Below, piece after piece: positions 17,081 to 25,712 of a DNA stretch of 64,000 nt. The notes under the pieces were generated by a model, which was not told the DNA's origin, did not search any database, and saw nothing but the letters and a program-made list of their open reading frames with translations. The translations under genes were made by a program, and so were the position numbers. How positions within the stretch are numbered: the first letter of the stretch is position 1; each line of letters opens with the position of its first letter. This DNA comes from an uncultured Clostridia bacterium (GTDB lineage: Bacteria; Bacillota; Clostridia; Oscillospirales; Acutalibacteraceae): contig CANPXF010000001.1 of NCBI GenBank assembly GCA_947585745.1, forward strand, positions 124,001-188,000, read 5' to 3'.

Positions 17081-17131
17081 AAATATAAATCCAAAACAGT
17101 AACGAAAAAGGTTACTGTAAAAGTTAAATGA
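17081..17131 (+). pseudogene. fragment of the shared C-terminal surface domain
   Basis: It reads KYKSKTVTKKVTVKVK-stop in frame. This equals the last residues of the lysine-rich domain in the genes ending at 19153 and 27553 and is nearly identical to them at DNA level. It has no start codon and is a leftover of a deleted or recombined gene. Confidence 0.75.
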
Positions 17132-17182
17132 ATTATTAAGATTGTTTGGAATAATAAAAAACATATATAAGGAGTAGATATT

Positions 17183-19153
17183 ATGAAAAAGTTTTTATCA
17201 ATAATTCTGTCAATTTTTATTATAGCCGGTTTGGCGACAGGCTTTTCAAGCTATGCGGTAGAAATAAAAACCTCAGGAGATTATGAGTACAGCTTGTATA
17301 ATAACAATACTGTCAGAATAGTTTCTTACAAAGGAAACGATAAGGAAGTTACTATACCTGATATGATTGACGGGTATAACGTAGTAAATATAGGTTTGGG
17401 CGCTTTCAGCAGGTGCTTTAATCTTGAAAGCGTAGTTATATCGGAGAATATAGAAAGAATAGAACAGAGAGCGTTTAACAGTTGCGTTAATCTTAAAAGC
17501 GTTGAAATAGGCAGAGATGTTGTTAATATAGACGAATCCTCTTTCAGCGGTTGTGACGCGCTTAGCAACATAACTGTTAAAAATAAAAATACCGTTTATG
17601 ACAGCAGAGATAACTGTAACGCAATAATAGAAACAAAGTCAAATACGCTGAAAATAGGTTGTTCAAAAACAGTTATTCCTAACAGTGTAGCCACCATAGG
17701 AGAAAATGCGTTTGATAACTGTTTTGATTTAAAAACTATAGAAATTCCTTCAAATGTAAAGATGATTGGCAGAGAGGCTTTTGTAAACTGTATGAATCTT
17801 GAAAAGATAACTCTGTCGGAGGGATTAGAACAAATTGGAGATAGCGCATTCAGAGGTTGCTTGAATCTTAAAAATGTAGAGATTCCAAATTCAGTTACAA
17901 AATTAGGCTTTAGTGTGTTTATGGGTTGTACTAATCTTACAAATGTTGCGTTACCCGAAAAAGTTACCACTATTAACAATTTTGTATTTTCTGATTGTGT
18001 TAATCTTGAAAGCGTTAAGCTTCCCCAAAAAACTGAAATAATAGGCGACGAAGTTTTTGCTAATTGCAGTTCGCTAAAAACAATTAATTTACCTGAAAGT
18101 ATAAGACGTATCGGATTTTCCTCATTTAACGGATGTGAAAATTTAACTGATGTATATTATGGCGGTTCAGAGTATAGTTGGAAAAATATTGATATGGGAG
18201 ATAAAAATGATTCCTTACAAAATGCTAAAATTCATTTTGAAAAAGAATCGCCTACAAATCCGACAACTGAATCAACGCCGGCTACGACAACGCCTACAGA
18301 AACGGTACAGCCGACAACGTCCGCGACGGAAAATCCCGAACCCGCAAATTCCAAAAACATCACAGATGTTATTCCCGCAGGTGCTCAAACGAATACCTAT
18401 TATTTCTATAAGCCTAAAGATTGGGATAATGTTGGAGTTTACTGGTTCAGCGGTTCATATAACTGTGAAAAGGACGAGAACAAGTCAAACGGAAAAGGCT
18501 ACCCGGGATATGCTGTTACACAAACGGAAGAAAGCGATAAAAATATATACATCGTAAAAATTCCGAAAGACGTGCCGAGTATTTCGTTTAACAATCTTTT
18601 AGACGGCGAAAAGAGCGTTTACACAACAAATTTGAGTTGTGCCGATAACGCGTCCAAAGTCTTTATAGTAAATCCAAACTCTAAAATCGAGGATGAAACT
18701 AACACGGTTAGAGGCGAGTGGTTCTATTACTACAGAAACGGAAAATACGGAAGATATAAAACTTTTGACGAGGCGCAGAAAAACAACGCCGTTTACTCAA
18801 ACGGAGAAGTTCCGAAGAAGATTAGCGATAAAAATACTACTCCGACCGTATCAAAGCCAAAACAGGCAAACCCGATAAAGGTTACGGCGAAAACAAAGAC
18901 GGTAAAAGCGAAAAAGCTTAAAAGGACAAAGGTAACGGTTAACGCGCTTACCGTTAAGAAGGCTAAAGGAGAAGTAAATTACAAAAAACTGAGCGGTTCT
19001 AAAAAGCTTACCGTAAACAAAAAGGGAAAAATCACAATTAAAAAGGGAACGAAAAAAGGCACTTACAAAATCAAAATAAAAATCACTGCAAAGGGAACAA
19101 AAAAATATAAATCCAAAACGGTAACCAAAAAGGTTACTGTAAAAGTTAAATAA
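17183..19153 (+). CDS. secreted BspA-type leucine-rich repeat protein with CBM26-like and Lys-rich Ig-like domains
   Basis: The protein has 656 residues. A signal peptide (MKKFLSIILSIFIIAGLATG...SSYA) is followed by about ten LRR_5/BspA-like repeats at about 45-340 (pattern IGDSAFRGCLNLKNVEIPNS). A Thr/Pro linker follows (TESTPATTTPTETVQPTTS, about 360-390). A module at about 400-520 (TNTYYFYKPKDWDNVGVYWF ... GEWFYYY) resembles starch-binding CBM26-type domains. A basic C-terminal Ig-like domain (about 565-656, KGKITIKKGTKKGTYKIKIK) ends the protein. It probably acts at the cell surface in adhesion or glycan binding. There is no LPxTG motif, so the Lys-rich domain may hold it to the wall by charge. 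A terminator follows. Confidence 0.88.
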   Translation: MKKFLSIILSIFIIAGLATGFSSYAVEIKTSGDYEYSLYNNNTVRIVSYKGNDKEVTIPDMIDGYNVVNIGLGAFSRCFNLESVVISENIERIEQRAFNSCVNLKSVEIGRDVVNIDESSFSGCDALSNITVKNKNTVYDSRDNCNAIIETKSNTLKIGCSKTVIPNSVATIGENAFDNCFDLKTIEIPSNVKMIGREAFVNCMNLEKITLSEGLEQIGDSAFRGCLNLKNVEIPNSVTKLGFSVFMGCTNLTNVALPEKVTTINNFVFSDCVNLESVKLPQKTEIIGDEVFANCSSLKTINLPESIRRIGFSSFNGCENLTDVYYGGSEYSWKNIDMGDKNDSLQNAKIHFEKESPTNPTTESTPATTTPTETVQPTTSATENPEPANSKNITDVIPAGAQTNTYYFYKPKDWDNVGVYWFSGSYNCEKDENKSNGKGYPGYAVTQTEESDKNIYIVKIPKDVPSISFNNLLDGEKSVYTTNLSCADNASKVFIVNPNSKIEDETNTVRGEWFYYYRNGKYGRYKTFDEAQKNNAVYSNGEVPKKISDKNTTPTVSKPKQANPIKVTAKTKTVKAKKLKRTKVTVNALTVKKAKGEVNYKKLSGSKKLTVNKKGKITIKKGTKKGTYKIKIKITAKGTKKYKSKTVTKKVTVKVK

Positions 19154-19190
19154 ATTTCCTTTCCTTTCTTCTAAATGAAGTAAACCAAAA

Positions 19191-19224
19191 AAATCCTGCC
19201 CTGATTTATGGGCAGGATTTTTTA
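19191..19224 (+). terminator. intrinsic terminator after the LRR gene
   Basis: AAATCCTGCCC pairs with GGGCAGGATTT, then TTTTAT. It is almost identical to the terminator at 21928. Confidence 0.9.
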
Positions 19225-19590
19225 TGTCTCCTCGTCAGACATTTCAGCTCCTATCTAAAAAAAGCATATCCCCCAAACTTTTCTGCCTATGTCTTGTTTT
19301 GGATAGAAAGGACAGGTTCTGCTGTAGACTTTTTAGCTTTTCCACATCATTCCGTGCATTCCCTCTCGGGCAAACATCTCCCCCAAATGTTTCTGCCCCT
19401 GTCTTGTTTTGGATAGAAAGGACAGGTTCTGTTTTTTTAAATCTCCACGTCAGACATTGCAGTCCCTCTCGGGCAAACATCTCCCCCATACGATTGTGCC
19501 TATGTCTTGTTTTGGATAGAAAGAACAGGTTCATCTATAGACTTTTTAGACTTTTTACAAACTTTTCCTTTAAATTAAGGTAGTAATTAA
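19221..19590 (+). repeat. DIR repeat block: three forward copies
   Basis: Cores at about 19222-19332, 19335-19437 and 19439-19550 follow the terminator directly, in the sense of the upstream gene, with a short AT tail to about 19590. The first variant has CAGCTCCTATCT in place of GCAGTCCCTCTC. Confidence 0.9.
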
Positions 19591-19606
19591 ATGAAATATT
19601 TATGAC

Positions 19607-19777
19607 AAAATCATATATGAGGGCAACGCTTACGCAGAAAAGTCTATCAATCATAATAACTCTCATATAATTACTGTTGTATGGGATAACGGGAAATATA
19701 TTTTTGAATTATCGGCAGGGTTACCCAAAAATACTATGCTCGATTTATGCAATTCGCTGAAAATAAAACAAAAATAA
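19607..19777 (+). pseudogene. C-terminal remnant of a second anti-sigma (DUF4367-like) gene
   Basis: An open stretch without a start codon encodes 56 residues ending VVWDNGKYIFEL...LPKNTMLDLCNSLKIKQK-stop. This parallels the C-terminus of the anti-sigma protein at 15918-16601 (IWDGGEYIFDI...LPKETLFDLCSSLKVKEK). As there, it is followed by a GGTTnTAGTATAT motif and a secreted-protein gene. It is a relic of a duplicated sigma/anti-sigma/surface-protein unit whose 5' part is gone. Confidence 0.8.
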
Positions 19778-19817
19778 AAAAAATCAGAAAATTTTGTCCT
19801 AAACTCCTCAAAAAAAA

Positions 19818-19831
19818 GGTTGTAGTATATG
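19818..19831 (+). promoter_or_regulatory. shared upstream motif GGTTnTAGTATAT, copy 2
   Basis: GGTTGTAGTATATG lies 62 bases before the start at 19880. It is followed by a hairpin (AGTATATGA / TCATATACT) in the same place as at 16642. Confidence 0.4.
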
Positions 19832-19879
19832 AGAGTGCAAAAGAGCAATTTCATATACTATTTTTAGGAGGACAGAATT

Positions 19880-21895
19880 ATGAAAAAGATAATTTCGTTG
19901 TTTTTAATGCTCGCATTACTATCTATATCATTAGTTAATGTTTATGCCGAAACATCAGAGCCTTTTGATAATACAGACTATTTAAAAGTAATCTCAAATG
20001 AGGATAACGATATTGACTTTGCTGTCCCGCTCGGGGTCGTAACTACAGGGGTGAAAGGTGAAAAAAACGTTCTCGTCTACGCGGCGAAGAATGAACCGCT
20101 TGAAACTTCAAAAACAAAAACGGTTGAAAACTACAATTTCAAAACATATGTAAATTCAAGCACGGACCTCGGACTTTTTATTGTAGGTGTTTATGAAGAT
20201 AAACATACGACTGTCGAAACGCTTGAAAAAGGGATAAGGGATTATGAATATAATATGAATCAAGTGATTCCTCTTATTCGGAAAGCGGAAAAAGACGGGG
20301 TTAAGTTTGACTTTACAGTCGAGCATAAAGACGGCGCGGTTGCCGAAGAATGTTTGGAAAAGATTGCTGATGTATATACACGCCCTGAATGGATTGAAGT
20401 AAAAGGAACTGTCAGAGATTGGACTCTTTGTACTGCAGGAAGTTATATGGTTATGACAGGCGGAGCGGAAATCAATATCGGAAATTATACGTTTTACGCC
20501 TTTGCGTTATATTCTCCCGATTATCTTGGGATTTTCGTTGTAAACGATAATGAGGCTTATACATTAAAGGACGCTTATGATAAATCCAAAATTAACGATG
20601 CGGATATGGATAGTATTATAGGTATACTCGGAGCAAAAACACAAAATTGGATAGTTGAAAAAAACAGCGGAGCAGTTAAGCCTTCAACCGAATCAACGCC
20701 TGCTACGACAACGCCTACAGAAACGGTACAGCCGACAACGTCCTCAACGGAAAATCCCGAACAAACAAGCTCCGCTGAACAGGCTCTCAGAAGCTTTTTT
20801 GACGGCAACGGCGCAACTGGAGATAGATTCCTCTTTACAAGCTTTGGCGCATACAAGGACTATGAGGTATGTTACGGCGGATATGAATTGACGCAGCCGT
20901 GGGAGCCTTGGACGAGAATCGGCGATTACGCGTTCAGATTGAATGTGCATATAAATGACGACAAAACGCTTCTCGGCTTGTATCTTGTCAAGGACAGTGA
21001 GGTTCTTCGATTGAAGGATGTCTACGGCAAGTACATAAACGATGACGATATGACGGAAATTGTCAAGCTGATTACTGCCAACGCGGATTACGAAAATTAT
21101 TTCTATCTCTACGATATTGTCGACGTCGAGGTAGGCTCTTCGGGCGATTATACCATCCGCTACGAGGGCGTTGCCAACCCCTACTCCGAAGCGGCGGCAC
21201 GCATCGATACGGCGCGGTACAATATCCAAATTGGCGACATAAATATTTGCGTATATGGCGGCGCGGACTTTGTCACGAGTGAAAACACCTTTATCGCAAC
21301 CGGGCGCACCAAAGGTTTGTATGTTGTTGACAAGGAGAACAACGTTGTTGATTTTGCCGAAGCGTATGAAAAATCTCTCATCGGGACTGCCGATGACATT
21401 GTAAAGCTACTCAAGGACAGCGGGCAGGTCAACAAGGGCTACTGGACAATCAACTTCACTGACGTGACAGAACCCGTGACGACCGAGCCCGCAACGAATG
21501 AGCCGGTAATCACCGAGCCTGTCACAAATGAACCTGCCGCGACGGAGCCTGTTACAATTAAACCTATAGTTGTCAACAAAAAAGCCAATCCGATTAAGGT
21601 AACTGTTAAAACAAAGACTGTTAAGGCAAAGAAGCTTAAGAAGTCTAAGCAGACTGTTAAGGCTATTACAGTCAAGAAGGCTCAAGGTAAGGTTAGCTAT
21701 AAGCTTGTTCAAAGCGGAATCACAAATAAAATCCGCAAGCTTGTGAGTATCAATAAAAAGGGCGCTATCACAATTAATAAGTGGAAAAAGGCAAAGGCTG
21801 GGACATACAAGATTAAAATAAAAATCACCGCAAAGGGAACAAAGAAATATAAATCCAAAACTATAACGAAAAAGATTACGATAAAAATTAAATAA
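19880..21895 (+). CDS. secreted protein with three related internal domains and Lys-rich C-terminus
   Basis: The protein has 671 residues with signal peptide MKKIISLFLMLALLSISLVN...YA. Three internal segments look homologous: LGIFVVNDNEAYTLKDAYDK (about 215), LGLYLVKDSEVLRLKDVYGK (about 365) and GLYVVDKENNVVDFAEAYEK (about 480). A linker shared with other cluster genes (STPATTTPTETVQPTTSSTE) separates the first from the rest. The second and third segments have visibly higher GC and different codon use, suggesting acquisition of that part. The C-terminal Lys-rich domain (about 580-671) is a diverged relative of that at 18862-19153. Function unknown; probably surface-exposed. Confidence 0.82.
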   Translation: MKKIISLFLMLALLSISLVNVYAETSEPFDNTDYLKVISNEDNDIDFAVPLGVVTTGVKGEKNVLVYAAKNEPLETSKTKTVENYNFKTYVNSSTDLGLFIVGVYEDKHTTVETLEKGIRDYEYNMNQVIPLIRKAEKDGVKFDFTVEHKDGAVAEECLEKIADVYTRPEWIEVKGTVRDWTLCTAGSYMVMTGGAEINIGNYTFYAFALYSPDYLGIFVVNDNEAYTLKDAYDKSKINDADMDSIIGILGAKTQNWIVEKNSGAVKPSTESTPATTTPTETVQPTTSSTENPEQTSSAEQALRSFFDGNGATGDRFLFTSFGAYKDYEVCYGGYELTQPWEPWTRIGDYAFRLNVHINDDKTLLGLYLVKDSEVLRLKDVYGKYINDDDMTEIVKLITANADYENYFYLYDIVDVEVGSSGDYTIRYEGVANPYSEAAARIDTARYNIQIGDINICVYGGADFVTSENTFIATGRTKGLYVVDKENNVVDFAEAYEKSLIGTADDIVKLLKDSGQVNKGYWTINFTDVTEPVTTEPATNEPVITEPVTNEPAATEPVTIKPIVVNKKANPIKVTVKTKTVKAKKLKKSKQTVKAITVKKAQGKVSYKLVQSGITNKIRKLVSINKKGAITINKWKKAKAGTYKIKIKITAKGTKKYKSKTITKKITIKIK

Positions 21896-21927
21896 TCTTC
21901 CTTTCTCCCAAATGAAATAAACCAAAA

Positions 21928-21962
21928 AAATCCTGCCCTAATTTATGGGCAGGATTTTTTAT
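21928..21962 (+). terminator. intrinsic terminator
   Basis: ATCCTGCCC pairs with GGGCAGGAT, then TTTTTTAT. Confidence 0.9.
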
Positions 21963-22222
21963 ATATCTTCGTCAGTCCGTGCATTCCCTCTCGGGCAAAT
22001 CATATCCCCCAAATGTTTCTGCCTCCTGTCTTGTTTTGGATACGGAGGAAGAACGGTTTGTGAGAGATGATTTGTCCGATAGGGACTGCAATATTTGACG
22101 TGGAAAATCTAAAAAGTCTACAGCAGAACCTATCCTTACTATCCAAAGTGAGATAGAGCTCAAACGTCTGGGGGAGATGAATTGTTAGATAGGAGCTGAA
22201 ATGTCTGACGTGGAGATTTAAA
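21960..22222. repeat. DIR repeat block: forward copy fused head-on to inverted copies
   Basis: A forward core (21960-22046) stops inside the central hairpin and passes straight into an inverted partial core (22047-22110), so the junction is at the hairpin itself. A complete inverted core (22112-22222) then runs up to the stop codon of the GNAT gene, in the sense of that gene. Confidence 0.85.
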
Positions 22223-22670
22223 AATTCTTTCTGCGTTGTTTGTCGATAACCATTTGTAGATACGGAAGAAGCTCAAAGCCCATTCTTTCGTAAAGGCGTT
22301 TTGCGCCCTCGTTATAATCCTCAACCTCAATACGCAGGCGCATAGCGTGGCTTTCACGTTTTAAAAACTCGAAAAACTCCGTGGCAAGCCCCCTGCCCCT
22401 GTACTCTTCGTCAATATAAATTTCCTCGATAGTAACGGAAAATCCTCCCGCCTCCTGCGAAAAGGTTTTTGACAAAAGCGCAAATCCACAGGGAACATTA
22501 TCCCATTCAAAAATATAGCACTTCAAATAATCGTCCGAGCGCATAAGCTCGTTAAAAGTCGCCGTATAATTTTCCCTCGGCACGGGCGAGTTTACCGCGT
22601 CCGTGTGGTAGAAAATATCAACATATTTTAAATAAAGCTCTCTGTCGCTTTCTTTTATTGGTCTGAACAT
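22218..22670 (-). CDS. GNAT family N-acetyltransferase
   Basis: The start at 22670 (MFRPIKESDRELYLKY) has CGGAGAA upstream; the longer frame lacks a ribosome site. The protein is 150 residues. The acetyl-CoA binding loop EEYRGRGLATEF fits the R-x-x-G-x-G/A signature, with the beta-4 strand VTIEEIYID before it and GAKRLYERMGF at the end. The substrate cannot be predicted. Its stop codon TAA is followed at once by ATCTCCACG of a DIR repeat. Confidence 0.9.
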   Translation of the reverse strand: MFRPIKESDRELYLKYVDIFYHTDAVNSPVPRENYTATFNELMRSDDYLKCYIFEWDNVPCGFALLSKTFSQEAGGFSVTIEEIYIDEEYRGRGLATEFFEFLKRESHAMRLRIEVEDYNEGAKRLYERMGFELLPYLQMVIDKQRRKNF

Positions 22671-22744
22671 TAAATTCTCCGAAAAATTTACTAAAAACGG
22701 CATATACGTTTCTTTTTTATATATGTAAAATAAAGCACGGATTT

Positions 22745-22994
22745 TGAATTAAGAATTAAGAATTAAAAATTAAGAATTGGATTTAAAGGTAAACTCTTAA
22801 CTCCTTTTCAAAATAGATTTAGAGGAAAAGTTTGTAAAAAGTCTAAAAAGTCTACCGCAGAACCTGTCCTCCCTATCCAAAACAAGACAAGGGCAGAAAG
22901 GTTTGGGGGATATGATTTATCCGAGAGGGGCTGTAATGTTTGACGTGGAGATATAAAAAAAGGGACTGCAATGTCTGACGCGGAGATATAAAAT
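22745..22994 (-). repeat. DIR repeat block: one full and one partial inverted copy
   Basis: An AATTAAGAATTA tail (about 22747-22775) and TTTAGAGG segment lead into a core at 22850-22956. A second partial copy (22961-22993) repeats only the AGGGACTGCA...GGAGATATAAAA end. It abuts the stop codon of the SleB-like gene. Confidence 0.9.
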
Positions 22995-23839
22995 TATTTT
23001 TTGTCAAAAAATCTTGTGGTTTTAAAGGTGCATACATAACTTTGGGTTTCGTGGAAGAAAGAGTCGACATAGGAAGTGTCATACATATAAATAATTCTAT
23101 GCTGTACGGCGGACTTGTCCATATCAAAAATATAAACAACCGCGTCTTTAATCGTTTTTCCGCCGGGGTGATTGGTTCTTCCCGTGTAGTGAAGTCCGCT
23201 GATAACGTCCTTAACGGAGCTGATACCGTATGTATTCATCGCGTCCCTTACCGCCTGCGCTATCAGCGCCGCGCCTGTAAATCCTCCGTTGCCGAACTCG
23301 CCGTAGCAGAGCCTTTCCAAAAGGTCGCGGTCAGCGTCGGAAAGCTCAACGTGAGCGGGGTGGAAGCTTCTGTCGGGATTATCAATCGCGACTAAATATC
23401 CCGCATTCCATTGCTCGTCGTAGCTTGCCTTGTTCTTAACAGTCGGGGCGGTAGCGTAGGAAAATCCCTTTTTAGGGGTTTTCTTTTTGGCTGACGTTGA
23501 ACTCGGCTCTGTCGTCTTTTTTTTGTCAGTTTTTTTCTCTGTCAATTTTTTGGCGGTTTTTTTCTCGATATTTTTGCTCTCTTTAGATTTCCCCGCCTGC
23601 GGTTTCAGCTTGACAATTGAAGAGGAAATTGAAAGCTCGGTTTGCGGTTCGGTTTCCTTGCTTTCCTCGCTTTCGGTTTCGGTCGTCGCCTCTGTAGAGG
23701 AAACAACGGTTTCCGTTTCAAAGTCCGAGGTTTTATCTCCAAAGGTATTTACGGACATAGGAACGCCTGCCGCGACCAAAACCGCGGATATAACGGCAAC
23801 AAGTATTAAGTTAAACCTTTTTTTTAACAGTTTTTTCAA
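22994..23839 (-). CDS. SleB-like cell wall hydrolase
   Basis: The protein has 281 residues: an N-terminal membrane anchor or signal (LILVAVISAVLVAAGVPMSV), a long charged Ser/Thr/Lys linker (about 35-135), and a C-terminal Hydrolase_2 (SleB-type) domain from about 165. That domain has LSDADRDLLERLCYGEFGNG (the Glu is the predicted catalytic residue), AALIAQAVRDAMNTYG and VYIFDMDKSA. SleB enzymes are lytic transglycosylases acting on spore cortex; related proteins act on vegetative wall. It follows the DegT gene by 33 bases, probably in an operon. Confidence 0.85.
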   Translation of the reverse strand: MKKLLKKRFNLILVAVISAVLVAAGVPMSVNTFGDKTSDFETETVVSSTEATTETESEESKETEPQTELSISSSIVKLKPQAGKSKESKNIEKKTAKKLTEKKTDKKKTTEPSSTSAKKKTPKKGFSYATAPTVKNKASYDEQWNAGYLVAIDNPDRSFHPAHVELSDADRDLLERLCYGEFGNGGFTGAALIAQAVRDAMNTYGISSVKDVISGLHYTGRTNHPGGKTIKDAVVYIFDMDKSAVQHRIIYMYDTSYVDSFFHETQSYVCTFKTTRFFDKK

Positions 23840-23872
23840 AACTCTGCTCCTTTTGCTTGTCCGTAATAAAAA

Positions 23873-25078
23873 TTATATCATACTGTCGTAAACCTTTTTA
23901 AAGGTGTCTATAACATACTGCGCGTCGTCGTCAGAAAGAGTGGAATTCATCGGGAGAGTAAGCTGGTTTTTATACATATTATAAGCGTACGGATAATCCT
24001 TAATATCAAAGCCCTTGTTCTTATACGCCGAAAGCATAGGCAGAGGTTTAAAGTGAACGTTACACATAACGCCGTTTTCAGCCATTCGGTTGTAAAACTC
24101 GTTTCTGAAATCCGAGTCCTTGCCGAGAAAGCGTACAAAATAGAGATGTCCCGAGCTTCTGTGATTTTCGCCCGCGTGATTCAAAAGCTGAACGTCAAGC
24201 TCCCTGAACGACTCGTCGTAATGCTTGATAAGCTCGTGGCGCCGTACTAAAATATCCTCGTATCGGTCGAGCTGAGCAAGTCCGATTGCCGCGAGCACAT
24301 CGGGCATATTACACTTATACTGCGTGCTCACAACATCGTATTCCCACGACGCGGCGTTGTTCTTGGCGAGCGCGTCCTTGGTCTGGCCGTGGAGCGACCA
24401 AAGCATATACTGCTTATACATTTTTTCTTCGTCAATTCTTCCGCGCAGTCTGTGAACTGCCGCACCGCCCTCGGCGGTTGTCATATTTTTAACCGCGTGA
24501 AAGCTGAAATTCGTAAAATCCGCGATTTCTCCGCACATTTTTCCGTGCCAGCGCGCGCCGAACGCGTGAGCCGCGTCGGACATAATTACAACGCGTCCGA
24601 TAAGCTCCTGAATTTTGCCCTTGGGGCGGAATTTATCACGCTGATTGCGGACAGCCTCATAGATTCTGTCATAATCGCAGACAATTCCCGCCAAATCAAC
24701 GGGGATAATAACCTTGGTATGCTCGTTTATCGCGGCTTCCATTTTATCGTAATCCATTTCAAAGGTGCCCGGTTTGCAGTCAATCATAACGGGCTTCGCT
24801 CCGACGTGGTAGACTACCGAAGCAGTTGCGGTATAGGTGTACGCGGGGAGTATAACCTCGTCTTGAGGTCCGACACCGAGTACGCGCAGAGTCATTTCGG
24901 CGCACGAGGTCTGCGAAGAAAGGCAGACAGCCTGACCTGTATGACAGTATTCCCCTATCTTTTTTTCAAGTAATTTTGTTTTAGGACCTGTTGTAATCCA
25001 ACCTGACTCTAAAACTTCTATAACTGCTTTAATCTCGTCTTTTCCGATGTCCGGAGGAGAAAATGGAATATTTCTCAT
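23873..25078 (-). CDS. DegT/DnrJ/EryC1/StrS family PLP-dependent aminotransferase
   Basis: The protein has 401 residues. It begins with the family's typical MRNIPFSPPDIGKDEIKAV and ESGWITTGPKTKLLE. The PLP lysine is in SFHAVKNMTTAEGG, with SDAAHAFGA preceding. These enzymes aminate keto-sugars bound to nucleotides for surface glycans; the exact sugar cannot be told here. No other sugar-nucleotide genes are adjacent. It is transcribed from a consensus promoter and is upstream of the SleB-like gene. Confidence 0.92.
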   Translation of the reverse strand: MRNIPFSPPDIGKDEIKAVIEVLESGWITTGPKTKLLEKKIGEYCHTGQAVCLSSQTSCAEMTLRVLGVGPQDEVILPAYTYTATASVVYHVGAKPVMIDCKPGTFEMDYDKMEAAINEHTKVIIPVDLAGIVCDYDRIYEAVRNQRDKFRPKGKIQELIGRVVIMSDAAHAFGARWHGKMCGEIADFTNFSFHAVKNMTTAEGGAAVHRLRGRIDEEKMYKQYMLWSLHGQTKDALAKNNAASWEYDVVSTQYKCNMPDVLAAIGLAQLDRYEDILVRRHELIKHYDESFRELDVQLLNHAGENHRSSGHLYFVRFLGKDSDFRNEFYNRMAENGVMCNVHFKPLPMLSAYKNKGFDIKDYPYAYNMYKNQLTLPMNSTLSDDDAQYVIDTFKKVYDSMI

Positions 25079-25104
25079 AATAACAAGACCCTCTCAACCC
25101 AACA

Positions 25105-25134
25105 AATGTTATCTGTAAAGTAGCTGTAAAGTAA
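25105..25134 (-). promoter_or_regulatory. direct repeat in the DegT 5' untranslated region
   Basis: CTGTAAAGTAG is directly repeated as CTGTAAAGTA between the promoter and the start codon. It could be a binding site; there is no other support. Confidence 0.2.
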
Positions 25135-25159
25135 AAAATAGTAAAAAAATACACAGCAT

Positions 25160-25188
25160 ATTATACTACTATAAATTATGAATGTCAA
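25160..25188 (-). promoter_or_regulatory. sigma-A-type promoter of the DegT gene
   Basis: On the minus strand, consensus TTGACA (25183-25188), 17 bases, TATAAT (25160-25165). Confidence 0.85.
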
Positions 25189-25191
25189 TTT

Positions 25192-25415
25192 TTATATCTC
25201 CACGTCAGACATTGCAGTCCCTTTCTGAAAAGCATATCCCCCAAACTACTCTTCCTCTATTTGACTTTGGATATGGAGGATAGGTTCTGCTGTAGACTTT
25301 TTAGCTTTTCCACGTCAGTCCGTGCAGTCCCTCTCGGACAATTCATCTCCCCCAAACTATTCTTCCTCTATTTGACTTTGGATATGGAGGATAGGTTCTG
25401 CGGTGGAATTTTTGT
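25192..25415 (+). repeat. DIR repeat block: two forward copies
   Basis: Cores at 25192-25302 and 25306-25408 are joined by TTTTTAGCTTTTCCACGTCAG. Their central hairpin variant is CCTCTAT...ATGGAGG. The block separates the divergent promoters of the DegT gene and the secreted-protein gene at 25713. Confidence 0.9.
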
Positions 25416-25434
25416 AATTTGACATATTTTTATA

Positions 25435-25660
25435 ATCGCTTATAAAAGGTAAAACCCTATTTATTAATTATTGACAAACATTACTTTGAATATTTATAAA
25501 ATAGTCCATATTCAAATTTTCAGTTGATATATTATACATAAACAATAAAAGGACTATTATTAAAGGGAAAGATGAATTGCCCTATTGCGTCAGCCGAAAA
25601 GTAATATTAGTGTTTTATTGTAATGAAAATCAATATTGATATGTCACAAAAGCTTAATTG
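25435..25660 (+). other. long promoter/leader region of the FIVAR-like gene
   Basis: TTGACA at 25471 and the stretch to about 25535 resemble 16981-17050 upstream of the LRR gene, including TTGATAT. A very short frame (ATGAATTGCCCTATTGCG from about 25572) with a possible ribosome site occurs, but nothing supports it as a gene. Confidence 0.5.
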
Positions 25661-25664
25661 ACAA

Positions 25665-25678
25665 GGTTATAGTATATA
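25665..25678 (+). promoter_or_regulatory. shared upstream motif GGTTnTAGTATAT, copy 3
   Basis: GGTTATAGTATATA lies 48 bases before the start at 25713, shortly after TTGACA at about 25659-25664. Confidence 0.4.
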
Positions 25679-25712
25679 GAAGACTATTCTTTTAGTGTTA
25701 GGAAAGATTGTT

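Larger units (their letters stand above)
16856..17180 (+). other. intergenic region with repeat tail and promoter of the LRR gene
   Basis: After the DIR tail remnant comes AT-rich DNA with TTGACA at 16981. The interval 16940-17050 resembles the region at about 25435-25535 upstream of another secreted-protein gene. A pseudogene fragment is at 17081-17131. No gene was seen. Confidence 0.7.

Noticed and set aside
25572..25605. Ten-codon leader peptide upstream of the FIVAR-like gene
   Set aside because: It is far from the gene, and no terminator or codon bias suggests attenuation.
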